Source: Candidatus Parcubacteria bacterium (GTDB taxonomy: Bacteria > Patescibacteriota > Minisyncoccia > Phycocordibacterales > GCA-2747955). Taken from it: a stretch of 15,196 bases of DNA. The stretch lies in NCBI GenBank assembly GCA_027024305.1, contig JALVSO010000033.1, forward strand, positions 1 to 15,196, written 5' to 3'. The translations under genes were made by a program, and so were the position numbers. The notes beneath the pieces were generated by a model, which searched no databases, had not been told where the DNA came from, and was given only the letters and a program-made list of their open reading frames with translations. Shown one piece after another: positions 6,453 through 13,689 of this stretch (position 1 is the stretch's first letter; each line of letters begins with the position of its first letter).

Positions 6453-8725
6453 TCGCAGGAATTGAAAACTGCGTCTATGGTTGCATCATCTATTTCGCCT
6501 GTTTCTTCAAGACCAAGATTCTTTTGCATTTGCATAACTGCAATCTTTACTTTTTCTCCATAGCTTCCATCAACCGGACCGGGGTCCAAACCTATTCTAG
6601 TTAAATATTCTTGAAGAATTGCCACTTCCGTGATAAGAATACCATCTGAATTTAATGTATTATCTTTATCCCCCGGTTTTAATTTTTGCACCAAAAGCAT
6701 GTTGGAATTACAAATCTTTTCTTTCATTTTTGTATCTACCATATTCAATCCGTTCTCATCCTTTTTCTCCCCCCAGCCCCAAGGATATAGACAAACTCTA
6801 TCATCATGCTTTCCGTAAGGAGAGAAATTTAAAGCCCTACTATCTTTACAAACATAACGATTTTTCCTTTTTTTGATAACTGATTGTGGCTTTCCAGAAT
6901 GACCCGGTGCAATATTTAATAAATTTAAAATATTAACCGTAATAATTTGACTATCACTCATAGAAGGTGTGCCATTGTCGGCCACCGTAATCTCTACAAT
7001 ATATGAATTATTGTTATCTGAATCTGTTGGATTTTCATAATCTGGAGCCGTTACGAATGATAGTGCTCCACTGTTTTGATTTATCGAAAATCTTCCCTGA
7101 TCAGCGCCACTGCTAATGGAGTAAGTCAAAATATCACCAACATCAGGATCAGTGGCTGTTACAGTGGTTACTGCGGTTTGATTTTCAGCGAGATTAATTG
7201 TAGCTGTTGGACCGCCACCATTTGAGGTTATAACTGGAGGATTATTTGTGTTCTCATTAACATCTGTGATATTAACAGTAATTATCTGACTATCACTCAT
7301 GGAGGGTGTTCCGTTATCACTTACCATAACCTCTACAATATATGAATTATTATTATCTGAGTCTGTTGGATTTTCGTAATCCGGGGCAGACACAAAAGAC
7401 AATGCTCCGCTGTTTTGATTTATCGAAAAGCTTCCCTGGTCAGCGCCACCGCTAATGGAGTAAGTCAAAATATCACCAACATCAGGATCAGTGGCTGTTA
7501 CGGTAGTTACTGCGGTTTGATTTTCAGCGAGATTAATTGTAGCTGTTGGACCACCACCATTTGAGGTTATGACTGGGGCATTATTTGTCGTACTACAATC
7601 TTTCCCACCATCATTAATTGTTCAAAGATCATTATTTATAATACTTAATCTGGCGCTCTCTCCATTACAATAATTAGATGCTGAATCTAAAGTTAAAGAT
7701 TGATTTAATATTTGGGAATCCAAAGAAATCAAAAGGTTATCATAGTTTTGTGTAGAAAAAGCAATGCTATTAGCCAAAAAACCGGCTATATTAGTTACCG
7801 GGGAAAAATCCCATGATGAAATATCCTGATTAAATGATGTCGCACCATAGAACATGGAATTCATGCTTGAGACATTTGAAGTGTTTCAAGAATTTAGTGG
7901 TTGGTTGAAAGATATAGCGCCACGAAACATTGAAGCCATATTTGTTACCGATGAAGTATCTCAATTATTTAAAGGCTGATTAAAAGATGTTGCGTTATAG
8001 AACATTGAAGCCATATTTGTTACCGATGATACATCTCAGCTATTTAGAGGCTGGTTAAAAGATGTTGCATTATAGAACATAACTGACATATCAGTTACGC
8101 CAGAAGTATTTCAAGATGAGATGTCTTGATTAAAAGATGTTGCGCCATAAAACATCTGATAGAGACTGGTAACGGAAGATATATCTCAAGAAGAAATATC
8201 TTGATTAAAAGAAGTGGCATTTCCAAACATACCCGCTAAACTTGTGACATTTAAAAGATTTGGGCTATCTGTGGCTCATCCGCCATCATTATTTAAATTT
8301 ACGCAACCTCTAAACGCCCCCCCCATGGAAGTTCACTTACCGGTACCCCACTGATTAATTCCTGTTAATTTATCTTTATCTCCTGTTCCATTAAAATAAA
8401 TTCTAGGAAATCCTGTGCCGGTCCCGGAATTATCTTTAATTCTAATTTTCCCATGATAGGATGAGGCATAATTACAGGTATAATTTCCTGTTTGGGCAGC
8501 GGCTTCGTTTATCCCATCATTATCACAATCAACATTATAATTATACCCTGTTCCCAGAGTTGGAATGGTAAAAGAATTTGTCCCATTTCCCAAAGAAGTA
8601 TCTACGGTAATCACAAAATCATCCGTTGCGGCCCCATGAGCCAGAAAGGCCAAAAAAGACACTGCTCCTACCAAAATACCGGCAAAAAAAATTTCACCTT
8701 TTTTTATCATTCTTATTTTCTTCAT
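6449..8725 (-). CDS. Large surface protein: DUF285 repeats, two cadherin-like repeats, peptidoglycan-binding domain; eight in-frame TGA codons
   Basis: A 758-residue predicted secreted protein in one open frame if TGA is sense. In order: signal peptide (1-33, AHGA before ATDDF); an N-terminal beta domain with DNDG; DUF285 (BspA-like) repeats from about 126 to 310, with the core FNQxLNxWDxSxVTNMxxMF; a closing segment ending in TGA-TINDGG; two cadherin-like repeats of 113 residues (about 380-602) with VTATDPDVGD, LTYSI and DYENPTDSD; a Cys segment (about 625-650); and a C-terminal peptidoglycan-binding_1 domain (about 695-757, LQEYLTRIGLDPGPVDGSYG). Trp is TGA eight times and TGG four times, and both occur at the same DUF285 position. 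The C-terminal domain suggests wall attachment, and the repeats suggest adhesion to another cell or surface; this role is inferred. Stop TAG overlaps the nuclease stop. Confidence 0.88.
6918..7586 (-). repeat. Duplicated cadherin-like domain, 339-bp period
   Basis: Two in-frame copies (about 7248-7586 and 6918-7247) inside the surface-protein gene, highly similar at DNA level over about 300 bp with an offset of 339 bp (113 codons). Differences are scattered single bases, many of them silent. The similarity points to recent duplication or gene conversion. Confidence 0.85.
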
Positions 8726-8732
8726 ATTAAAA

Positions 8733-8762
8733 AATTAAATCATTAATTATGATTTAATTCTA
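8733..8762 (-). promoter_or_regulatory. Promoter -10 region overlapped by an inverted repeat, upstream of the surface-protein gene
   Basis: On the minus strand an extended -10 box, TGATAGAAT (TG at 8764-8765, hexamer 8757-8762), lies about 31 bp before the ATG at 8725; no clear -35 is seen. A perfect 11-bp inverted repeat AATTAAATCAT/ATGATTTAATT (8733-8743 and 8749-8759, 5-bp spacer) overlaps the -10 box and the predicted start. It could be an operator or a leader hairpin. Confidence 0.4.
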
Positions 8763-8784
8763 TCACAATAATTTATTAAAAAAA

Positions 8785-9759
8785 CTATTTTTCTTTTAAA
8801 AAATTGGATAAGAAAGAAGCAAGGTTTTTTAGTTGCTCATCATTGATAATGGAAACAATCTGAACCGGTTTTTTGTATTTTTCTTCAAATTCTTTTTTCG
8901 TTTTTTCGGCAACTTCCGAATCCACCAAATCAGACTTTGATAAAATAATAACTTCCTTCTTATCCAGAAGCTCCGGAGAATATTCTCCCAATTCTTTCCG
9001 GATTTTCTCGTATTCCTCAAACATATTTTCATATTCAAAGGAAACCAGGTGGGCAATGGCTTTGGTCCTTTTGATATGCCTTAAAAATTTATGACCCAGG
9101 CCTCGCCCCTCGGCGGCTCCTTCAATTAAACCGGGTATATCAGCCAGAACATAGCCATGAAAAGCTCCCAGAGAAGGTTCCAGGGTTGTAAAAGGATAAT
9201 CTCCCACCTTGGCCCGGGACCGGGTTAGGGCATTCATCAAAGAAGATTTACCGGCCGAAGGCAGACCCACAAAACCCAGATCCACAATCATCTGTAACTC
9301 AATATAGAACTCCCCCTCCTCTCCCGGTTCTCCGTCGGTGTGCTCCATGGGCGTAGTATTGCGAGAAGATTTAAAATGTTCATTGCCGAAACCGCCCTTG
9401 CCACCCCGTAAAACTTTGATAGTTTCACCCTCTTTTAAAAGAGAAAATTTATTGCCGGTTTTTAATTCAGTGATTTGAGAACCCACCGGAACATCAATAT
9501 AAAGGTCGGCTCCATCCTTCCCTTCCTTGGAATTTTTCATTCCGTGCCCTCCGCTTTCCGCCTTAAAATTAGGGTTGGAAGTGTAATCGGCCAGTTTGGT
9601 TAAATCTCGGACAGCTCGAAAATAGACATCTCCCCCTTTACCGCCATCACCCCCGGCCGGCCCACCGTTGGGCATATATTTTAGACGGAGTCAGGAGACG
9701 ATGCCATTTCCTCCATCCCCCGCCTTGGCTTTTATTTTTATTTCATCTACAAAACTCAT
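8785..9759 (-). CDS. obg: GTPase Obg, in-frame TGA at codon 23
   Basis: A 324-residue Obg/CgtA, a GTPase of late 50S assembly and stress control. Seen: glycine-rich Obg fold (1-160) opening MSFVDEIKIKAKAGDGGNG and including MPNGGPAGGDGGKGG; G1 GLPSAGKSS (165-173), switch VGDYPFTTLEP, G3 DIPGLIEGAAEGRGLGH (from 207), and G4 SKSD (274-277) instead of the usual NKxD. The C-terminal OCT domain found in some Obg proteins is absent. TGA at 9691-9693 is in GIVS-TGA-LRLKYMPNGG, where other Obg proteins have Phe or Trp (VSFRREKYVP, VRWRREKFVP), so Trp fits and Gly does not. Starting at the internal Met29 would remove the first beta-strands. It ends in TAG. Two extra copies of its 5' end lie upstream. 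Confidence 0.94.
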
Positions 9760-9796
9760 ATATTCAACATTATATCACTAGAAAATTCGGAAATGG
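9704..9796 (-). repeat. obg 5'-end repeat, copy A (the functional one)
   Basis: A 93-bp segment covering the obg promoter region and the codons up to GDGGNG. It is bounded by an 8-bp inverted repeat, CCATTTCC (9704-9711) and GGAAATGG (9789-9796). A TATAAT box (minus strand, 9769-9774) lies 9 bp before the ATG at 9757-9759, so the obg transcript would have almost no leader. The -35 is weak (TTACCA, 19 bp away). Confidence 0.85.
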
Positions 9797-9871
9797 TAAA
9801 GTGGCGTCCGCCAGCAATAGGCTTTTTTCGCTCCTTCGCCCTGCGGCACTGCTCGGGCGACCGCTCAAAAA

Positions 9872-9964
9872 CCATTTCCTCCACCCCCTGCCTTAGCCTT
9901 TATTTTTATTTCATCTACAAAACTCATATATTCAACATTATATCACTAGAAAATTCGGAAATGG
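9872..9964 (-). repeat. obg 5'-end repeat, copy B
   Basis: Matches copy A with a 168-bp offset: 93 bp with four transitions, all within the coding part, and then about 60 identical bases through the start codon and -10 box. Three of the four changes are silent and one turns GAT (Asp) into GGT (Gly). The same CCATTTCC/GGAAATGG ends are present. Its ATG (9925-9927) opens a frame of about 49 codons (with TGA as Trp) that leaves Obg homology right after GGNGF. Confidence 0.85.
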
Positions 9965-9989
9965 CAAAATGACAGCCGGACAGCCAGAC

Positions 9990-10160
9990 ATTTTCCACGA
10001 AGTCCGACCTGACACGACCAGACCCATACAACCACTAAACAGGTCGGACTTCTGCCACACAATTTTCCACGAAGCCGGACTAGTCAGCAACCACACGCCA
10101 AACCATACCTGACAAGTCCGGCTTCTTACGCCGAACCATACCCGACAGGTCGGACTTCTA
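9990..10160. repeat. GC-rich inverted and 33-bp tandem repeats
   Basis: Two related elements both begin with TTTTCCACGAAG. The first pairs GAAGTCCGACCTG (9999-10011) with CAGGTCGGACTTC (10040-10052). The second pairs GAAGCCGGACT (10071-10081) with AGTCCGGCTTC (10115-10125). A third CAGGTCGGACTTC stands at 10146-10158. On the minus strand the right half is also a 33-bp tandem repeat (10095-10127 and 10128-10160). Base composition is richer in G and C than in the flanking genes. No protein or known element is recognised. Confidence 0.8.
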
Positions 10161-10209
10161 CCATCTCCCGCCTTGGCTTTTATTTTTATTTCATCTACAA
10201 AACTCATAT
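10161..10209 (-). repeat. obg 5'-end repeat, copy C (short)
   Basis: A 49-bp match to copy A (offset 448 bp) with one silent difference, covering only the ATG and codons for MSFVDEIKIKAKAGDG. It lacks copy A's promoter, but a different -10-like TAGAAT (minus strand, 10217-10222) lies at the same 9-bp distance from the ATG. Confidence 0.8.
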
Positions 10210-10263
10210 TAGTGATATTCTAACATTTTCAGAGAAAGAACGCGATGGACTGAAACTAATTTT

Positions 10264-10305
10264 AAAAATCACACAAGTGTCCGTACGGACACTTGTGTGA
10301 TTTTT
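10264..10305. terminator. 42-bp perfect palindrome, probable terminator
   Basis: A perfect palindrome centred on GTAC between 10284 and 10285, with AAAAATCACACAAGTGT as the left arm and T-runs at both ends. With one mismatch the symmetry extends to 10260-10309. It lies 73 bp past the stop of the small membrane protein gene and would end the murC transcript before obg. The absence of any loop is unusual; the RNA form would open a few central pairs. Confidence 0.75.
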
Positions 10306-10378
10306 TAAAAAGTTTTTTAATCCCCTCTTTGAAAACTTTTTTAAAAACCTTAAAGACAAAAACCATCAAATTTTTTAT

Positions 10379-10744
10379 TTATTTTTCTTGACTATACTTC
10401 TGTATCACATCATCTAAAACCACATCCTTTAAAAAATCCTTGCCAAACATATGAACCCCCAAGGAATAAAGAGCCCCGGCCAAAATAGTGGAACCGATGA
10501 TAATCCCCAGGCCCTGTAAAAGTCCTCGGAAAAAAGCCGACCTTAAAGAATATATTTTGGCAATAAGAAAATTATTCTTTTCCATTTCGTTGACCAAATC
10601 CTCTATCCGCTCATTAAGACTTTTCTTTTCCTCTTCTTCCCTTTCTTCCCTTTCCTTTAAGGCTTTAAAATCTTCATTAATTAACTCCTTACCTCTAACC
10701 GTATCTACTCCCTTTACGGCCACCTTTTTTATTACTTCTTTCAT
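10379..10744 (-). CDS. Small membrane protein with coiled coil (DUF5665-like)
   Basis: A 121-residue protein without assigned function. Seen: a charged N-terminal half with a probable coiled coil (about 28-58, rich in Glu, Lys and Leu), and then a single hydrophobic helix (about 70-96, FFRGLLQGLGIIIGSTILAGALYSLG) with small residues that allow helix packing. The C-terminal part is short and polar. The aromatic-RGLxxGLGxxIGxTI pattern resembles DUF5665 membrane proteins; this is recollection, not a search. It starts 4 bp after the murC stop and is likely cotranscribed with it, which hints at an envelope role. No Trp, no TGA; stop TAA. Confidence 0.75.
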   Translation of the reverse strand: MKEVIKKVAVKGVDTVRGKELINEDFKALKEREEREEEEKKSLNERIEDLVNEMEKNNFLIAKIYSLRSAFFRGLLQGLGIIIGSTILAGALYSLGVHMFGKDFLKDVVLDDVIQKYSQEK

Positions 10745-10748
10745 AAAA

Positions 10749-12041
10749 CTATTTTAACAACTTTTTAGCGACTTTTTCAGCCTCTCCGGCTCCTCCTGTG
10801 AATAAAACATAATCTTCCCCATAATTTTTCCCCCTAATTTTTTCGGCACAATCACTAAAATCTTCACAGAAAAAAGTATTGGGATTTTTATCCTTCAGAG
10901 CTTTAAAAAGTTTCCGGGAATCTATGGAAAAATCCTCCTCTTTTTCCCGGGCTTTGTAGATGGGCAAAAGATAAACAATATCATAGGAAATCAAAGTTCT
11001 GACAAAGTCATCAAAAAAATCTTCCGTCCGTGAAAAAAGATGGGGTTGGAAAACCAGAATATTCTTTTTTCTTGGGAACTTTTCTTTAATGGCCCCCCAA
11101 AGAACCTCCAGGGCTTCCGGATTGTGAGCATAGTCATCATAGATTTTCAAACCCTTTTTGTCTTCTCCTAAAAAATCAAATCTCTTGCCCGCTCCCTGAA
11201 ACTCTTCGGCCAAATACTTTTTGGCTCTTTCCAAATCCAAAGCGAAATAATCGGCCACCGCCAAAGCCACCCGGGCATTCTCCCGATTATACTCTCCCGG
11301 CAGAGAAAGTTTTTCGATTTCATATTTTTTATAGTCAATGATTTTAAAATTTAATTCCCGAGCTTTTTCCACCACCTCTTTTAAATTTTCATTCTCAAAA
11401 TCACAAATTAAAACTCTTTGCTCTCCCTTGGCTCTCTCCAAAAAATTCACGAACACTTTTTTATAATTCTCAAAACTGCCGAAATGATCCAAATGATCCG
11501 GAGTGATATTGGTAATGGCGATGATGTTGGGATGAAGATGTAAAAAAGATCCTTTATACTCGCAGGATTCCACCAAAAAAATATCCGACTTCCCGGAAAC
11601 AAAATTGGAATTAAATTTTTTGGCGACACCGCCAATGACCACGGTGGGGTCTTTGCCAAACTCCACCAACAATTCAGCCGTCATGGTGGTAGTGGTAGTC
11701 TTACCATTGGTGCCGGCAATGGAAACGGTAAATTTTTCCTTGGATATTTCTCCCAAATATTCCGGATAGGAGTATTCCCTGATTCCCAACTCCCGGGCTT
11801 TCTTTCTTTCCGGATTGCCCTTCGGAACCGCCGGAGAATAAATTAGAAAATCAATATCTTCCGAAATATTTTCCTCCCGGTGCTCCGGAAAAAAATGCAG
11901 ATTATAATCATCTATCAGTTTATCTATATTTTCATTTCTTTTCTCATCGGAACCCAAAATTTCATAACCATCTTGATTCAAATATTTAGCCAGAGCGGAA
12001 ACTCCGGCCCCTCCGACTCCCACTAAAAATACTTTTTTCAT
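10749..12041 (-). CDS. murC: UDP-N-acetylmuramate--L-alanine ligase
   Basis: A 430-residue Mur ligase that adds the first amino acid, L-Ala, to UDP-MurNAc in the cytoplasm using ATP. Seen: nucleotide-binding GVGGAGVSALA (8-18), typical of MurC; ATP P-loop AGTNGKTTTT (109-118); ITNITPDHLDHFG (176-188) with the metal/carbamate region; and YDDYAHNP (301-308) of the C-terminal domain. It is shorter than the usual 450-490 residues, with compact loops. It contains no in-frame TGA and its Trp is TGG; stop TAG. It is the only gene here with a clear Shine-Dalgarno sequence. Together with murG it shows that the organism makes peptidoglycan precursors. Its start faces infB across about 100 bp. Confidence 0.95.
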   Translation of the reverse strand: MKKVFLVGVGGAGVSALAKYLNQDGYEILGSDEKRNENIDKLIDDYNLHFFPEHREENISEDIDFLIYSPAVPKGNPERKKARELGIREYSYPEYLGEISKEKFTVSIAGTNGKTTTTTMTAELLVEFGKDPTVVIGGVAKKFNSNFVSGKSDIFLVESCEYKGSFLHLHPNIIAITNITPDHLDHFGSFENYKKVFVNFLERAKGEQRVLICDFENENLKEVVEKARELNFKIIDYKKYEIEKLSLPGEYNRENARVALAVADYFALDLERAKKYLAEEFQGAGKRFDFLGEDKKGLKIYDDYAHNPEALEVLWGAIKEKFPRKKNILVFQPHLFSRTEDFFDDFVRTLISYDIVYLLPIYKAREKEEDFSIDSRKLFKALKDKNPNTFFCEDFSDCAEKIRGKNYGEDYVLFTGGAGEAEKVAKKLLK

Positions 12042-12054
12042 TTTTTAATCTTAA

Positions 12055-12060
12055 CCTCCT
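12055..12060 (-). promoter_or_regulatory. murC ribosome binding site
   Basis: AGGAGG on the minus strand (within AAAGGAGG), 13 nt before the ATG at 12039-12041. The spacing is longer than the usual 5-9 nt. It supports the murC start and shows that the anti-Shine-Dalgarno is probably still in use. Confidence 0.6.
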
Positions 12061-12096
12061 TTGAAAAAAAATCAAAATGCAAAAATGGCTGAAATA

Positions 12097-12105
12097 TGGT
12101 AGAAT
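12097..12105 (+). promoter_or_regulatory. infB extended -10 promoter
   Basis: TGGTAGAAT: an extended -10 with TG (12097-12098) and TAGAAT (12100-12105). No good -35 is visible, which is typical for extended -10 promoters. The predicted leader is about 30 nt, A/T-rich and without a Shine-Dalgarno sequence. Confidence 0.45.
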
Positions 12106-12141
12106 GTCAAGAATTAAATTACTAATCAAAAACTAAATTTT

Positions 12142-13656
12142 ATGGCAAAAAAGAAAAACAATTCACCGAAAATAAGAGAAAGAGCTCCGGTGGTGGCCGT
12201 GATGGGTCACATTGACCATGGAAAATCCACCCTTCTGGACTATATCAGAAAAGAAAATACCGTGGACAGGGAGCACGGAGGAATCACCCAACATGTGGCC
12301 GCCTACGAGGCGGAACATAACGGCAAGAAAATCACCTTTATTGATACACCCGGTCACGAGGCCTTTGCCGCCGCCCGGGCCCGGGGGGCCAACATTGCCG
12401 ATATCGCCATCTTGGTGGTGGCCGCCGACGACGGAGTTTCCGAGCAAACCCTTGGAGCCTTAAAATTTATCCGAGAATCGGGCATCCCCTTTATCGTAGC
12501 CATCAATAAAATTGATAAGCCCAATGCCGATATCAACAAAACTAAAAATTCTCTCTTGGAAGCCGAGGTTTATTTGGAAGGTATGGGTGGAGATGTCGCC
12601 TATAATGAAATTTCCGCTCTCAAAGGAACCGGAGTAGATGAGCTTCTGGACAATATTCTCCTAACGGCCGAACTGGAAGAATTAAAAACCGATGACAATG
12701 CTCCGGCTTCCGGTTATATCCTGGAAGCTACCCTTGATTCCAAAAAAGGGATTTCCGCCACCATGATTATTAAAAACGGTTCTCTAAAAGGTGGTCAATA
12801 TGTGGTTTCCGGTTTCGCCTCCTCCCCGGTTAGAATTATGCAAGATTTTCAAGGAAAACCCCTTAAAGAAGCCTCCGCCTCCATGCCCATAACCATTATC
12901 GGTTTTGATGAACTGCCTTCAGCGGGAGATAGTTTTGCCGTCTTTGAAAACAAAAAAGAGGCTTTTAAATATATTGATGAATTAAAAGAATTACAGAGTG
13001 AAAAAGAAAGGGTGGAAAAAATAACTGCTAAAAAATTCAGTAAAAACAAAAAAAATGTTTTTCCTCTGGTTATCAAAACCGATGTGGCCGGTTCCCTTGA
13101 TGCCGTTAAACACGAAATCGCCAAAATAGAAAATGATCGTTCGGAATTTAAGATTATAGAATCCGGTATCGGAGCCATCAATGAAAGCGCCATTAAAGCC
13201 CTGGGTGGAGCCGATAAGGCCACCATCATCGGTTTTAATGTACCCGTGGAAAGAACCGCTTCCATTCTGGCTGAAAATTTAAATATTGAAATAAAGACTT
13301 TTAACATTATCTATGAACTGCTGGAGTATTTGGAAAAAAGAATTATTGAGCTCACTCCCAAAGAAAAATTTGAGGAAGTAGTCGGAGAGGCCAAAATTTT
13401 AAAAGTCTTCTCCTGGGGAAATAAAGGAGGTGTTATCGGCGGTGAAGTCCTTGAAGGAACCATAAAAAAGAAAAATAAAATTCAGATATATCGCCGCGGG
13501 GAATTTATAGGAACCGCAAGCATCAAAGACCTGCAATCCAACAAACAAGATGTTGAAGAAGTTTCCGCTCCGAATCAATTCGGTACCAATGTAGTTTCCA
13601 AGCTGGAAATAGTGGCCGGAGACATAATAAAATCAGTGGAAATTGTGGAAAAATAG
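12142..13656 (+). CDS. infB: Translation initiation factor IF-2, short form
   Basis: A 504-residue IF-2, the GTPase that places fMet-tRNA on the 30S subunit and promotes subunit joining. Seen: G1 GHIDHGKST (22-30), G2 GGITQH (46-51), G3 DTPGH (68-72), G4 NKID (122-125), G5 SAL (158-160), then domain II, the IF-2 core domain (about 290-390) and the C-terminal fMet-tRNA-binding domain with ILKVFSWGNKGGVIGGEVLEG. The variable N-terminal region found in long IF-2 forms (E. coli about 890 residues) is absent, as in many reduced genomes. No TGA; its Trp is TGG; stop TAG. No Shine-Dalgarno sequence before the ATG. The second surface-protein gene begins 33 bp later on the same strand. Confidence 0.96.
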   Translation: MAKKKNNSPKIRERAPVVAVMGHIDHGKSTLLDYIRKENTVDREHGGITQHVAAYEAEHNGKKITFIDTPGHEAFAAARARGANIADIAILVVAADDGVSEQTLGALKFIRESGIPFIVAINKIDKPNADINKTKNSLLEAEVYLEGMGGDVAYNEISALKGTGVDELLDNILLTAELEELKTDDNAPASGYILEATLDSKKGISATMIIKNGSLKGGQYVVSGFASSPVRIMQDFQGKPLKEASASMPITIIGFDELPSAGDSFAVFENKKEAFKYIDELKELQSEKERVEKITAKKFSKNKKNVFPLVIKTDVAGSLDAVKHEIAKIENDRSEFKIIESGIGAINESAIKALGGADKATIIGFNVPVERTASILAENLNIEIKTFNIIYELLEYLEKRIIELTPKEKFEEVVGEAKILKVFSWGNKGGVIGGEVLEGTIKKKNKIQIYRRGEFIGTASIKDLQSNKQDVEEVSAPNQFGTNVVSKLEIVAGDIIKSVEIVEK

Positions 13657-13689
13657 AGAAAAGTTAGAAACCAAGTAATTTAAAAAAAC

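Larger units (their letters stand above)
9760..10378. other. Intergenic region with obg 5'-end copies and GC-rich repeats
   Basis: A 619-bp stretch between obg and the small membrane protein gene. From left to right: the obg promoter, a 75-bp unrelated spacer with a GCCC/GGGC stem (9836-9860), obg 5' copy B, a 200-bp block of related inverted and tandem repeats, obg 5' copy C, and the palindromic terminator near 10264-10305. An 89-codon frame (10207 to 9938) starts with the Obg N-terminus from copy C and then reads through the repeat block. I regard it as a by-product, not a gene. Confidence 0.75.

Noticed and set aside
6449..8725. Pseudogenes broken by nonsense mutations
   Set aside because: Only TGA interrupts the frames, never TAA or TAG, no frameshifts are needed, and intact domains continue past each TGA.
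9990..10160. CRISPR array in the 33-bp repeats
   Set aside because: Two adjacent imperfect units without spacers, and no cas genes nearby.
9938..10207. An 89-codon protein gene on the minus strand
   Set aside because: It is the Obg N-terminus copy C running into the GC-rich repeat block; the rest is repeat translation (RSPTCRVWFGV twice) with no recognisable domain.
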